Positions 1 through 8,659 are shown, counted from the first letter of the stretch. The stretch: DNA of 64,000 bases from JAAELZ01 sp047639475 (GCA_047639475.1 JBLIOD010000003.1:1-64000); one strand, 5' to 3'. The notes: generated by a model from the letters alone, not told the origin. Program-made: numbers and translations.

Positions 1-59
1 ATGGCCCAACTTACAAGACACTAAGATACGAAAATTTGAATAAATCAAAATTCGAAAAA

Positions 60-77
60 CTTTCCCCTAGGGGAAAG
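60..77. promoter_or_regulatory. 18-bp perfect palindrome (possible operator)
   Basis: The sequence CTTTCCCCTAGGGGAAAG is its own reverse complement. It lies in AT-rich sequence about 40 bases before a LysR-type reading-frame remnant. Perfect symmetry of this length suggests a dimeric regulator site, but no regulator can be assigned and it may be left over from a deleted promoter. It is not followed by a T-run, so it is not a terminator. Confidence 0.35.
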
Positions 78-115
78 GACTAACAGCCCTATCTAATATA
101 AAAGTCCATACCTGA

Positions 116-391
116 AGTTACAGTATCCCTGAATTTGAGCCTATATTCGCTAAGGCTGAGCTGACCGTGCAAAATACCTCTTCTATTTGGGCATTGGTTT
201 CTGCGGGAGTGGGGGTAACGACATTGCCTGAAAAGGCGGTGTCAGCTGATCGTGATGATGTGGTTTTTAGGGAAATCAGTAATTTGAATTTGCTGAAAAC
301 TCTGGGAATTTTGACGCCAAAAGGTAGAACGCTGTCACCCGCAGCGAAGGCGTGCGCGGAGTTTATACTGCAAAACACGGCTTCTAACTAG
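116..391 (+). pseudogene. C-terminal remnant of a LysR-family transcriptional regulator
   Basis: The open frame begins after a stop at 113-115 and encodes about 91 residues to the stop at 389-391. It reads like the end of a LysR substrate-binding domain: WALVSAGVGVTTLPEKAV (the usual 'lVaaGlGvtlLP' element), followed by a GRTLSPAAKA stretch near the C-terminus. LysR proteins are about 300 residues and need an N-terminal helix-turn-helix, which is absent; bases 1-115 do not encode the missing part in any frame I checked. An in-frame GTG at 167 exists, but a 74-residue product would lack DNA binding. A decayed gene is the best reading. Confidence 0.6.
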
Positions 392-408
392 CGCAAGGGG
401 TATAATTG

Positions 409-675
409 ATGGCAGGTGGCTGGGCAAAAGATGGTGCGATTCAAGATCAGATTGATGCCAGCGTGAAAGACGCGGTAGATCGGGTGCGTAGCCGACTGCC
501 TACAGGGGAAAGACTTAAAAACTGTGAAGAGTGTGATTCAGCCATTCCCAGAGCGAGAAGGGACGCATTACCTGGGGTGCGTTTGTGTATTGCTTGTCAG
601 ACAGAATTAGACAAAACACAAAAAGGCGGCAGCGGCTATAACAGACGAGGGAGCAAGGACAGCCAACTGCGATGA
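409..675 (+). CDS. ybiI: YbiI-like DksA/TraR C4 zinc-finger protein
   Basis: The 88-residue product matches E. coli YbiI along its whole length: an N-terminal MAGGWAKDGAIQDQID segment, a C4 zinc finger with Cys pairs in CEEC (about 43-46) and CIAC (about 65-68) around an AIPRARR-LPG core, and the conserved tail GYNRRGSKDSQLR. The family shares the DksA/TraR zinc finger but is too short for the coiled coil that enters the RNA polymerase secondary channel, so its role is uncertain. The ATG at 409 is preferred over an in-frame TTG at 406 because CAAGGGG lies 9-10 bases upstream and the length then equals that of the family. It seems monocistronic. Confidence 0.9.
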   Translation: MAGGWAKDGAIQDQIDASVKDAVDRVRSRLPTGERLKNCEECDSAIPRARRDALPGVRLCIACQTELDKTQKGGSGYNRRGSKDSQLR

Positions 676-703
676 TATGCCTTGTATTGACATTTCTGTA
701 GAC

Positions 704-744
704 AAAAAAATGCCGAGTCACCTTTTTTGAGGAAAACTCGGCAT
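704..744 (-). terminator. Orphan intrinsic terminator, minus strand
   Basis: A 9-bp perfect stem (710-718 with 736-744) is followed, on the minus strand, by seven Ts (704-710 on plus is A7). It would stop minus-strand transcription, but ibpA already has its own terminator at 847-870 and no gene lies between them. It may be a back-up terminator or the 3' end of an unannotated small RNA. Confidence 0.6.
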
Positions 745-837
745 CGAGGAGAGAGTGTTTAGTAGTCTACTTTTTCAATTCTATACGATGCGTGACAAAA
801 GCCACATTATTTCAATTTAGTAAACTTTTATCAGGCA

Positions 838-870
838 ATAACAAAACAAGGCAGCCGAAAGGCTGCCTTG
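838..870 (-). terminator. Intrinsic terminator of ibpA
   Basis: Bases 847-856 and 861-870 form a perfect 10-bp stem closed by a GAAA loop on the plus strand. On the minus strand the stem is followed by TTTTGTTATT. It lies 25 bases beyond the stop codon of ibpA, as expected for a rho-independent terminator of that gene. Confidence 0.8.
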
Positions 871-894
871 TGATAATGCTACAAAAGGGTGCTT

Positions 895-1356
895 TTAAGC
901 TGCTTTTTTCGCTTTGTGCTCAAGTACGTCAGCTGCATTGCCTATAGAAATAGTACGAGCCTTCATTTTCTCAGGCACTTCTCTTAGCAAACTAACGGTT
1001 AGCATACCGTCGCTTAAATCGGCATTCACCACTTCAATGTGTTCCGCTAAATTAAATTTTCTCTCGAACGAACGTGTCGCAATGCCTTGGTGTAGGTAAT
1101 TAACCTCAGACTCAGGTTTTTCTTTCTTGCCGCTGACTGTCAACACACCCTTCTCAAGTTGAATGTTTAGTTCGTGTTCTTTAAAGCCAGATACCGCGAC
1201 GGTAATGGCATATTTATCGTCAGCTAAATCAACGATGTTATAAGGCGGGTATCCAGAAGCTGTTTTTTCAGAGCGCATGGCGGCATTTACTAAAGCGCCA
1301 AAACGGTCATAACCAACGCTGCTGCGGTAAAGGGGGGTTAAATCAATGGTATTCAT
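895..1356 (-). CDS. ibpA: Small heat-shock protein IbpA (Hsp20 family)
   Basis: This 153-residue alpha-crystallin-type chaperone binds unfolding proteins and holds them for DnaK/ClpB refolding. The N-terminus MNTIDLTPLYRSSVGYDRF matches the IbpA/IbpB start; the alpha-crystallin domain follows from the GYPPYNI motif (about 35-41) through GIATRSFERKFNLAE (about 91-105) to the LLREVPE end. Length is slightly above the E. coli protein because of a Lys/Ala-rich tail. The ATG has a good AGGAG ribosome site. That site sits in a leader with ROSE-thermometer features, and a heat-shock-type promoter lies further upstream. The gene is monocistronic with its own terminator. Confidence 0.93.
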   Translation of the reverse strand: MNTIDLTPLYRSSVGYDRFGALVNAAMRSEKTASGYPPYNIVDLADDKYAITVAVSGFKEHELNIQLEKGVLTVSGKKEKPESEVNYLHQGIATRSFERKFNLAEHIEVVNADLSDGMLTVSLLREVPEKMKARTISIGNAADVLEHKAKKAA

Positions 1357-1440
1357 AATATTCTCCTAAAGAAGCAATAATGTTTGAGAAGCGCTCCGCT
1401 GTTGCGCAAACACTTCTCGGTTAGTTTGAAGGCAGCTCTC
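1357..1440 (-). promoter_or_regulatory. Putative ROSE-like RNA thermometer in the ibpA leader
   Basis: On the minus strand the leader contains a distal hairpin (GAGAAG ... CTTCTC). A short 3' hairpin then has TTGCT (complement of 1373-1377) facing the AGGAG ribosome site (complement of 1363-1367). ROSE elements of small heat-shock genes use a U(U/C)GCU box opposite the Shine-Dalgarno in exactly this order. The motif is visible; thermal melting is inferred from the family. Confidence 0.5.
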
Positions 1441-1463
1441 TTTGAGACCCTGCTTTCACAACT

Positions 1464-1493
1464 AAATCTGCGGGGCTTAGTGTAAAATTCAAC
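1464..1493 (-). promoter_or_regulatory. Possible sigma-32-type promoter of ibpA
   Basis: Read on the minus strand, GTTGAA (complement of 1488-1493) is followed 12 bases later by CCCCGCAGATTT. These resemble the sigma-32 elements CTTGAA and CCCCATNT, with slightly short spacing. The position would give a leader of about 100 bases that includes the thermometer-like structure. Confidence 0.4.
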
Positions 1494-1594
1494 ACTTAAA
1501 TTTAAATATTTAATCTTTTTTTTAAGCAAATAGTAAAACTTATCGACTAATTATTAGTCAGAGTCCATTCGGCAACACAATTAACAAAAACACC

Positions 1595-2665
1595 ATGAAC
1601 ATTAGCACCGACGACGTAAAGCAATACTACGGCGAGTTTCTACAGACTAGCGCAGACCTTAAAACTAATGCTTGTTGTACTCCTGGCGACACCCCTGATT
1701 TTCTGAAAGTTGCGATGGCCAATATTCATGACGAAGTTGCAGCAAAGTATTATGGCTGTGGTTTAGTTGCACCCGAAGAGCTGAAGGGCATGCGAATACT
1801 GGACTTGGGTTCAGGCTCAGGCCGTGATTGCTACATGCTTGCGCAACTAGTAGGTGAAACAGGTTATGTGTTGGGTGTGGACATGACCGATGAACAGTTG
1901 GCGGTTGCCAACGAGCACATAGATTGGCACCGAGAAAAATTTGGTTATGCGCAGTCGAATGTAGAATTTAAGAAAGGCTATATTGAAAAGCTCGATGAGC
2001 TAGAACTTGCTGATGATAGCTTTGACATTGTTATCTCAAATTGCGTTATTAATCTATCCACCGATAAAGCCGCAGTATTGCGCGAAGTGCACCGCGTATT
2101 GAAGCCCGGTGGTGAATTCTATTTTTCAGATGTTTACGCTGATCGAAGAGTACCGGAAGAATTGGTAAACGACCCGGTGCTCTACGGGGAGTGTTTATCG
2201 GGTGCCTTGTATTGGAATGACTTTCAAAACCTGGCCAAGACGAACGGGTTTGCTGACCCACGGCTGCTTGAAGACCGGCCTATGGCGATTGAAAACGCCG
2301 AGATTGAAAAACGTATTGGACACATTGGCTTTTATTCATCAACGTATCGGTTATTTAAGATTGCTGATCTAGAGCCAGCCTGCGAAGACTACGGACAGGC
2401 GGTGGTTTACAACGGAGGAATAGATACCCAAGAGCAAGCCTATATGCTGGATAAGCATCACTATATTGAGAAAGGAAAAATGTTCTTGGTGTGTGGTAAC
2501 ACTTATCTAATGTTAAAAGAGAGCCGATTAGCCAAATACTTTACGTTTCACGGTGATACACAAACCCATTTCGGAATATTTGAGGGCTGTGGTTCAACTT
2601 TGCCTTATGATTCTTTTGCCGTTGACAGCGAAATGACGGCAAGTGAAGGTGGAAGCTGCTGTTAA
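1595..2665 (+). CDS. arsM: Arsenite S-adenosylmethyltransferase ArsM
   Basis: ArsM transfers methyl groups from SAM to trivalent arsenic, giving methylarsenicals, in the cytoplasm. The 356-residue protein has the class I methyltransferase motif LDLGSGSGRDCYML (about 70-83). The ArsM-type cysteines are present: C27/C28 near the N-terminus, one in YYGCG, one in ISNCVINLS after motif IV, and one in YGECLSGALYW. The C-terminal part after about 240 corresponds to the small ArsM C-terminal domain and ends in Gly-Gly-Ser-Cys-Cys. No arsR, arsC or arsB lies nearby, so it is a stand-alone gene; a strong terminator follows. The start follows AT-rich sequence without a clear ribosome site. Confidence 0.9.
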   Translation: MNISTDDVKQYYGEFLQTSADLKTNACCTPGDTPDFLKVAMANIHDEVAAKYYGCGLVAPEELKGMRILDLGSGSGRDCYMLAQLVGETGYVLGVDMTDEQLAVANEHIDWHREKFGYAQSNVEFKKGYIEKLDELELADDSFDIVISNCVINLSTDKAAVLREVHRVLKPGGEFYFSDVYADRRVPEELVNDPVLYGECLSGALYWNDFQNLAKTNGFADPRLLEDRPMAIENAEIEKRIGHIGFYSSTYRLFKIADLEPACEDYGQAVVYNGGIDTQEQAYMLDKHHYIEKGKMFLVCGNTYLMLKESRLAKYFTFHGDTQTHFGIFEGCGSTLPYDSFAVDSEMTASEGGSCC

Positions 2666-2690
2666 CAGCTTAAAACAGTTTGTTTATTTG

Positions 2691-2720
2691 AAGGCAGTGC
2701 GGTGCGCACTGCCTTTTCTA
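2691..2720 (+). terminator. Intrinsic terminator after arsM
   Basis: An 11-bp perfect stem (2691-2701 with 2705-2715) closed by a GTG loop is followed by TTTTCTATT. It lies 26 bases after the arsM stop codon. Confidence 0.85.
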
Positions 2721-2831
2721 TTATGGGGCGTACATTCATTTTTAGCGATTTCGCACGCTAAGCATTAATGTTAAAGTTTGCCTCTAAACGCGCATTTCGC
2801 AACTCACACTAACTAGCTCATCGAATTAATT

Positions 2832-4304
2832 ATGTTAAAGACCGCTTACGACAGTTTTTTAGGCAATAGCCCAGAATGGTTTAAATTGGCCATTTTAGGC
2901 TTTTTGGTGGTGGCGTGGCCCATCAAAATGGCCTTAGGCACGACCGTCATTGGTTGGCTGTTTATCGCGATGTTTATACTCACCCTGGCGATGGCGTTGA
3001 AATGCTATCCGTTGCAGAGCGGTGGCATCTTGGGTTTGATGATATTGCTGATGGGGCTGACAACGCCTGAAACTGTCTGGCACGAGATTCAAAACAACTT
3101 GGGCGTGCTCGCATTGCTGATCTTTATGGTTAGTTTTATCTATTTTATGCAGCCTTTGTTGGTGTTTATTTTTGCTAAGCTGATAATGAAGGTGAAAAGC
3201 AAGTGGATGCTCTCGTTGTTGTTTTCTTTTGCGGCGGCATTTCTTTCTGCTTTTCTAGATGCTTTAACCGTTACTGCCGTGTTGATCACTGTGTTTGTTG
3301 CACTCTACGGCGTGTATGAAAAGGTGCACTCTTCCCAAGATGTTGATTACACCGATGATGGCAAAGCGGACGGCCTCAAAATGGGCGGCGAGATGCTAGA
3401 AGAATTTCGTTCGTTTTTGCGTAGCATCGTCATGCATAGTGCAGTTGGCACTGCATTGGGCGGGGTGTGTACTTTGGTAGGGGAGCCGCAAAATCTCTTG
3501 ATTGGCGAGAAAGTGGGTTGGAATTTTATCGAGTTCGCCGCCGCCATGTCACATGTTACTTTTCCTGCGGTAATTGCGGGCTTCATCACCTGTGTTGTAC
3601 TTGAAAAGATAGGCATTCTCGGATTTGGTACCAAGCTGAATCCGGAAGTACGGGAAATCTTACATAGTTATTTAGAAAAAGAAGACGAGGAACGAACGCA
3701 AAGTGATGTTTATGGCTTGTGGGTTCAAGGCATTTCAGGTGTGATACTCATATTCGGTTTGGCTTTTCACGTGATGGAAGTGGGCTTGATAGGTTTGTGT
3801 TTGTTGGTGTTTGTTACTGCGCTAACGGGTATCAAAGAAGAAGCCCAAATAGGCCATGCTTTTGAAGAGTCGCTGCCGTTTGTATCGCTACTATGTATTT
3901 TTTTCGTGGTGGTTGGCATGATTCACGATTTGCATCTATTTAGCCCTGTGATCAATTGGGTACTGCAAATGCCGATTGAAGACCAAGCAGGCGCGTTCTT
4001 TTTGGCCAATGGCCTGCTTTCTGCTATTTCTGATAATGTATTTGTTGCAACCGTATACATCAACGAAGTGAAAGTGGCATTTGATTCTGGTGCGATTAGC
4101 CGCGAGCATTTTGAAACCTTGGCGGTATCAATAAACACCGGTACTAACCTTCCGTCAGTGGCGACGCCGAATGGCCAAGCGGCTTTCTTGTTCTTACTTA
4201 CTTCGGCGTTGGCGCCCGCCATTCGTTTGGGTTATGGCACCATGGTTAAGATGGCTTTGCCCTATACCGTGGTTTTAACGATTGTCGGTTATATCTTTCA
4301 ATAA
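2832..4304 (+). CDS. nhaD: NhaD-family sodium/proton antiporter
   Basis: The 490-residue inner-membrane protein has about a dozen hydrophobic segments. It fits the NhaD family of the ion-transporter superfamily, which exchanges cytoplasmic Na+ (or Li+) for protons in marine and halophilic bacteria. Typical elements are SAFLDALTVTAVLITV (about 138-153), GTALGGVCTLVGEPQNLLIG (about 207-226), and, in the second half, GLLSAISDNVFVATVYI and a NTGTNLPSVATPNGQAAF stretch. Such Asp- and Asn-bearing breaks in helices line the ion path in this superfamily. It stands between arsM and a HAD phosphatase, 24 bases from the latter, so those two may be cotranscribed. Confidence 0.9.
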   Translation: MLKTAYDSFLGNSPEWFKLAILGFLVVAWPIKMALGTTVIGWLFIAMFILTLAMALKCYPLQSGGILGLMILLMGLTTPETVWHEIQNNLGVLALLIFMVSFIYFMQPLLVFIFAKLIMKVKSKWMLSLLFSFAAAFLSAFLDALTVTAVLITVFVALYGVYEKVHSSQDVDYTDDGKADGLKMGGEMLEEFRSFLRSIVMHSAVGTALGGVCTLVGEPQNLLIGEKVGWNFIEFAAAMSHVTFPAVIAGFITCVVLEKIGILGFGTKLNPEVREILHSYLEKEDEERTQSDVYGLWVQGISGVILIFGLAFHVMEVGLIGLCLLVFVTALTGIKEEAQIGHAFEESLPFVSLLCIFFVVVGMIHDLHLFSPVINWVLQMPIEDQAGAFFLANGLLSAISDNVFVATVYINEVKVAFDSGAISREHFETLAVSINTGTNLPSVATPNGQAAFLFLLTSALAPAIRLGYGTMVKMALPYTVVLTIVGYIFQ

Positions 4305-4328
4305 GCGTACCAGTAGAGACCTAAGAAG

Positions 4329-5003
4329 ATGTATCCAACCGTAAAAAGTGCGCTGTTCGACATGGACGGCTTGTTGCTCGATACTGAGATTATCTATACA
4401 CAAGTCACTCAAGCTATCGTGGGCGATTTCGGTAAGGTGTTTGATTGGTCGGTCAAGGGCAATATGATTGGTCGCCCTGAGTTGGACGCCGCGACTTATT
4501 TAGTGGAAGCGTTAGACTTGCCCATCCAGCCGGAGGAATATTTAGAAAGGCGTAATGGGTTGCTAGCAAAAGCATTTCCTACTGCTAAAGCCTTACCGGG
4601 CGCAGAACGCTTAATTCGTCATCTTCATCAACACAGCATACCCATCGCGATAGCGACCAGTTCTAGTCTGTCAATGTTCGATCTAAAGCGCACCCAACAC
4701 AGCAGTTGGTTTGATCTGTTTGATACAGTGGTTACCAGTGATCACCCGCAGGTAGAAAAAGGCAAGCCCGCCCCGGATTTATTTAACGTGGCTGCCAGCT
4801 TGATCGGGGCGGAAGCTTGCTCTAGTTTAGTATTTGAGGATGCCCCTTCAGGCCTGGCCGCAGGAATTGCAGCCAATATGCCGGTAGTGGTCGTTCCCGA
4901 TGCCAATATGGACAAAGCGCGTTACAGCGAAGCGACTTTAATTTTGGATAGCCTTTTAGATTTTAAGCCAGAGGAATTTGGCCTGCCTGCGTTTAAAGGT
5001 TAA
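4329..5003 (+). CDS. HAD-superfamily sugar-phosphatase-like hydrolase
   Basis: The 224-residue protein carries HAD motif I as FDMDGLLLDTE (about 10-20), with the nucleophile and acid/base Asp pair. Motif II is the Thr-Ser region IAIATSSS (about 101-108), motif III is the Lys in EKGKPAPD (about 143-150), and motif IV is VFEDAPSG (about 166-173). The helical cap after motif I and the sequence style match the beta-phosphoglucomutase/2-deoxyglucose-6-phosphatase (YniC-like) branch. Substrate cannot be told from sequence. It starts 24 bases after nhaD, probably in the same transcript. Confidence 0.85.
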   Translation: MYPTVKSALFDMDGLLLDTEIIYTQVTQAIVGDFGKVFDWSVKGNMIGRPELDAATYLVEALDLPIQPEEYLERRNGLLAKAFPTAKALPGAERLIRHLHQHSIPIAIATSSSLSMFDLKRTQHSSWFDLFDTVVTSDHPQVEKGKPAPDLFNVAASLIGAEACSSLVFEDAPSGLAAGIAANMPVVVVPDANMDKARYSEATLILDSLLDFKPEEFGLPAFKG

Positions 5004-5100
5004 ACCAAGCGCACGGGAAGTTTAACGTGACGAATTTCATTGACTTATCATGTTTCTCAAATCGTAAGCGGTGAGTTTGTAACATGGATAAAAGAAACGC

Positions 5101-6072
5101 ATGAAGAACCTCCTATTAGTCATTGCTAAGGTTTTCATTTCTGTAGGGCTGATCACTTGGTTACTTAGTGGCGCAGATTTAGAGCAGATATGGCACACCA
5201 TTAAAACGGCGAATGTTCTATTGTTGGTTATCGCATTTTTGACTTTCTTTCTTGGCTATTTTATTACTGCAAAACGTTGGCAATCGTTGTTAGCAGCGCT
5301 AGAGGTGCCCGTTTCAATCAAGGCACTGTTACAGTCATTTTCTATCTCTATATTTTTCAATAATTTCCTGCCATCAACCATAGGCGGCGATGCTTACCGT
5401 ATGTACGACAGCTATCGCTTGGGCGCGGGGAAAGCGCGGGCGATTGCGGTGGTGTTCATTGACCGTGTTATCGGCTTATCAGCCCTATTATTATTGTGTT
5501 TAGTGGTTTCGTTATTTGCTTCTGAAGTGGCAGAAAAAATCCCATTTTTGCAGCTACTCTTATCGGCGGTGATGATTGGAATGGCAGTGCTCACTTGGAT
5601 AGTGTTTGGCAGCGGCGGCGAGATATTATTAAAGCTAACAGATCGACCTAATTCACTGTTTCGGCTGGCTCACAAAACTCTGGATAAAGTCTACGATGGC
5701 TTTAGCCTATTTAAAGGTCGACGAGATGTACTGATTAAAGCAGTGGGGTTATCATTGCTGCTTCAGGCAAACGTGGTGATTCACTGTATTTTAATCGCGA
5801 AAGCACTCAGCATTGATATCCCTACCTTGGCGATGTTCATTATCATCCCGTTGTCTTATTTGATAATGGTGTTGCCGATTTCTATTAATGGCGTGGGGTT
5901 ACGTGAATCGGTATTTGTGTTTTTCTTTGGCCTATTTAGTGTGCCAAGTGAACAAGCGCTGGCATTTGCATTTATCTCTTTTGGCATGATTCTGGCGCAA
6001 GGCGTGATTGGCGGCATTGTCTTTTTATTTCGTCGCCGCCACGATAAAGATGGCGGTTTAAAAAGCTTCTAA
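5101..6072 (+). CDS. Flippase-like membrane protein (UPF0104/LPG-synthase N-terminal type)
   Basis: The 323-residue protein has eight or so hydrophobic helices and ends in a basic RRRHDKDGG tail. It matches the 'lysylphosphatidylglycerol synthase transmembrane region' family: an N-terminal K-VFISVGLITWLLSG helix, the NNFLPSTIGGDAYRMYD segment (about 86-102), and the GVGLRESVFVFFF segment (about 260-272). The catalytic aminoacyl-transferase domain of MprF is absent, so it is not a complete LPG synthase. Relatives sit in lipid or glycan transport contexts, and a flippase-like role is inferred. It lies about 100 bases after the HAD gene and converges with the hydrolase gene downstream. Confidence 0.8.
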   Translation: MKNLLLVIAKVFISVGLITWLLSGADLEQIWHTIKTANVLLLVIAFLTFFLGYFITAKRWQSLLAALEVPVSIKALLQSFSISIFFNNFLPSTIGGDAYRMYDSYRLGAGKARAIAVVFIDRVIGLSALLLLCLVVSLFASEVAEKIPFLQLLLSAVMIGMAVLTWIVFGSGGEILLKLTDRPNSLFRLAHKTLDKVYDGFSLFKGRRDVLIKAVGLSLLLQANVVIHCILIAKALSIDIPTLAMFIIIPLSYLIMVLPISINGVGLRESVFVFFFGLFSVPSEQALAFAFISFGMILAQGVIGGIVFLFRRRHDKDGGLKSF

Positions 6073-6098
6073 TTAAGTTAAAGATCCACACTTACAGT

Positions 6099-6956
6099 TT
6101 ATCCCTGTACGCGCGTAGCTAATTCAAGCACTGCTTTCGCCACAGATTTGGGTTGTTCCATGTGAACATAGTGTCCTCCTTTTAAATCAAGTCTTGTTAA
6201 GTCTGCGTAGCTCGTAAGGCGTTTCGACGTAGATTTAAGTTGGTTCAAAATACCCTCACTGGCATAGGCCAACAGAACCGGTTGTTGAATATTCTTTATA
6301 AACGCCAACACTTGATCTTCCGTGAACGAAAAGGGAGAGGCGAATTTTAGTCGCGGGTCGCTCATTAGCTGCAGGCCTTTTGGCGAAGTCTGTGTGGCGT
6401 ACTCCATTATCAGTTTAGAGTTATTGTAATCTAACGGAAAGGCACTGCCTAACATTCGCGCTTTAACAGCAGCGTCTAAGTCGTCAAAGTAACGTTTTCG
6501 CGTGGGATCCCATGCGGAATAGTCTTTCAAGGCTTTTGCCATTTTAATCGGTGCTTCTTTCGCCTCACTGCTGAGTGGCCCTAACAAATCTATCAGGCTT
6601 AACGTTTGAATCCGTTTGGGTGAACACGCAGTGTAAATACAAGCCACGCCGCCTCCCATTGAGTGGCCAACAAGGTGGCACTGTTGCCAACCAAGGGCAT
6701 CTAATATCATCGGAATGGTTTGCACGAAGTCGGCTAAATAGCCAAATTGATTGCCACTGCGGTGTGCGCTATAGCCGTGACCGGGCAGGTCTACAGCGAC
6801 AAAATCGCTTGCATCCATAAACGGTAACATGGGGATGAAGCTCGCTCGGTTGTCCAACCAGCCGTGTATGGCGAGTATTTTTTGAGCGCTCTCGGGTGAG
6901 TCGTTACGTAGCGCGCTAAATTCACCTATTGGGGTGGAAAGTGTCAATGATTTCAT
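6099..6956 (-). CDS. Alpha/beta-fold hydrolase
   Basis: This is a 285-residue single-domain hydrolase. The oxyanion-hole strand ILAIHGWLDN lies at about 28-37, the nucleophile elbow GHSMGG (Ser at about 98) follows, and a His is found near the C-terminus in LKGGHYVHMEQP (about 258-269). A VDLPGHGYSAHR segment is typical of esterase/lipase and epoxide-hydrolase-like members. The pattern resembles MhpC/serine-hydrolase-like proteins; substrate is unknown. It is transcribed alone, convergent with the flippase-like gene and divergent from gltA. Confidence 0.85.
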   Translation of the reverse strand: MKSLTLSTPIGEFSALRNDSPESAQKILAIHGWLDNRASFIPMLPFMDASDFVAVDLPGHGYSAHRSGNQFGYLADFVQTIPMILDALGWQQCHLVGHSMGGGVACIYTACSPKRIQTLSLIDLLGPLSSEAKEAPIKMAKALKDYSAWDPTRKRYFDDLDAAVKARMLGSAFPLDYNNSKLIMEYATQTSPKGLQLMSDPRLKFASPFSFTEDQVLAFIKNIQQPVLLAYASEGILNQLKSTSKRLTSYADLTRLDLKGGHYVHMEQPKSVAKAVLELATRVQG

Positions 6957-7229
6957 CGTAATCTAAATTCAATGCTTGGCGAAGCATAAGCAATACTTAT
7001 AAACAGGAGTCGATTGATAAGCTAAAATCGGCATAGAGATTTCTTAAAGCGCAAACCTATATTAGAGACTAACAAAGCTTCTAGGAACTATAAGCTTGAA
7101 CGGCGCACTATATAGTATGGACTATGCTATAAATATAAGATCATATCGTGAATTAATTGACGCTTATAGCTTATCTATTGTGTTGTTAGCTAAATTTAAT
7201 TCCATCCCTAAATTTTATTGAGAGAAGAC

Positions 7230-8606
7230 ATGACAAAAAGCGATGCCCCTAAATTAGAATCAGAGATCATCGATACCGTCAATATTGACCGTAAAGGTAG
7301 TGATGGTAAATGGGATCTGGATGTTCGTCAGGCCACTATCGGTCCAGACGCAGTAGATATCCGTAAGTTTTATGCTGAATCTAACATGTTTACCTATGAT
7401 CCAGGGTTTACTTCTACAGCATCATGCACCTCTACAATTACCTATATCGATGGCGGCAAAGGGCAACTTTTGTATAGAGGTTATCCAATTGAGCAATTAG
7501 CCGAAAAGTCGGATTACATGGAAACCAGCTACTTATTGCTTTATGGTGATTTACCTAGTGCTCCCGCAAAAGCGCAGTTTATTGCTGATATTAAGTCGCA
7601 CTCCATGTTGCACACCCAGTTAATTACTTTTTACTCTGGTTTTATGCGCAGCGCTCACCCAATGGCGATTATGGTGGGGGTGGTTGGCGCATTGTCCGCG
7701 TTTTACCATGACAGCACGGATATCAACGACATCGAACAACGGCGTTTAGCTGCACATCGCATGATTGCGAAAATGCCGACTATAGCCGCTTATGCTTATC
7801 GTTATTCGCAGGGCCATCCTTTCCCTGCACCGCGAAACGACCTCACTTACGCAGAGAACCTCATGTATATGATGTTTTCAGTGCCTACGGAAGAATACGT
7901 AGTTGATCCGATTATCGCGAAGGCCATCGATCGCTTTTTAATTTTGCATGCTGATCATGAACAAAATGCATCGACCTCAACTGTTCGCTTAGCAGGCTCA
8001 TCAGGCGCTAATCCATTTGCCTGTATCGCTTCCGGTATCGCATCGCTTTGGGGGCCAGCACACGGCGGCGCCAACGAGGCTGTATTGAAGATGCTCGATG
8101 AAATTGGCAGTGTCAAGAATATTGATAAGTATGTGGCGAAAGCGAAAGACAAGAACGATGATTTTCGTTTAATGGGTTTTGGTCACCGTGTTTACAAAAA
8201 CTTCGACCCACGTGCGCAAGTTATGCGCGAGTCAGCGCATGAAATTTTAGAAATGCTTGGCGTGACCGACCCGCGCATGGAATTGGCAATGAAGCTGGAA
8301 GATATTGCTTTGAAAGACCCTTACTTCATCGAGCGGAACTTGTATCCTAACGTCGATTTCTACTCGGGTATTATTCTCAATGCCATTGGTTTGCCGACTA
8401 ATATGTTCACCGCTATGTTCGCGATCGGTCGTACCGTCGGCTGGCTGTCGCACTGGAAAGAGATGTTAAGTGATCCAGATCAAAAAATTGGTCGTCCACG
8501 ACAAATCTATGTTGGCCATACTGAGCGCAATTATATTGCTGAAGAAAAGCGAGCAACTGCCAAGGGAAATGCATCTTGGGCGCGTTTTTGGTCAAAGAAA
8601 GCGTAA
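7230..8606 (+). CDS. gltA: Citrate synthase
   Basis: Type II (hexameric, NADH-sensitive class) citrate synthase condenses acetyl-CoA and oxaloacetate at entry to the TCA cycle. The 458-residue product has the N-terminal beta-rich extension with DPGFTSTASCTSTITYIDGG (about 58-77). Catalytic histidines lie in HADHEQNAST (about 240-249) and in MGFGHRVYKN, and the Asp in the NVDFYSG element (about 381-387). The ATG at 7230 is preferred to a TTG at 7218 because GAGAGAAG lies directly upstream. The 270-base upstream region is AT-rich and presumably holds the promoter. The gene is monocistronic, with a terminator shared with ctpA. Confidence 0.95.
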   Translation: MTKSDAPKLESEIIDTVNIDRKGSDGKWDLDVRQATIGPDAVDIRKFYAESNMFTYDPGFTSTASCTSTITYIDGGKGQLLYRGYPIEQLAEKSDYMETSYLLLYGDLPSAPAKAQFIADIKSHSMLHTQLITFYSGFMRSAHPMAIMVGVVGALSAFYHDSTDINDIEQRRLAAHRMIAKMPTIAAYAYRYSQGHPFPAPRNDLTYAENLMYMMFSVPTEEYVVDPIIAKAIDRFLILHADHEQNASTSTVRLAGSSGANPFACIASGIASLWGPAHGGANEAVLKMLDEIGSVKNIDKYVAKAKDKNDDFRLMGFGHRVYKNFDPRAQVMRESAHEILEMLGVTDPRMELAMKLEDIALKDPYFIERNLYPNVDFYSGIILNAIGLPTNMFTAMFAIGRTVGWLSHWKEMLSDPDQKIGRPRQIYVGHTERNYIAEEKRATAKGNASWARFWSKKA

Positions 8607-8630
8607 TGTAGTAACCCCAGTTGTTAGAAT

Positions 8631-8659
8631 AAAAGGCCGGCGGTTTAGCCGGCTTTTTT
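8631..8659. terminator. Bidirectional terminator between gltA and ctpA
   Basis: GCCGGC repeats itself around a 6-base GGTTTA loop, giving a 6-bp GC stem flanked by AAAA on the left and TTTTTT on the right. It can work in both directions. It overlaps the last codons of the convergent ctpA gene. Confidence 0.8.
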
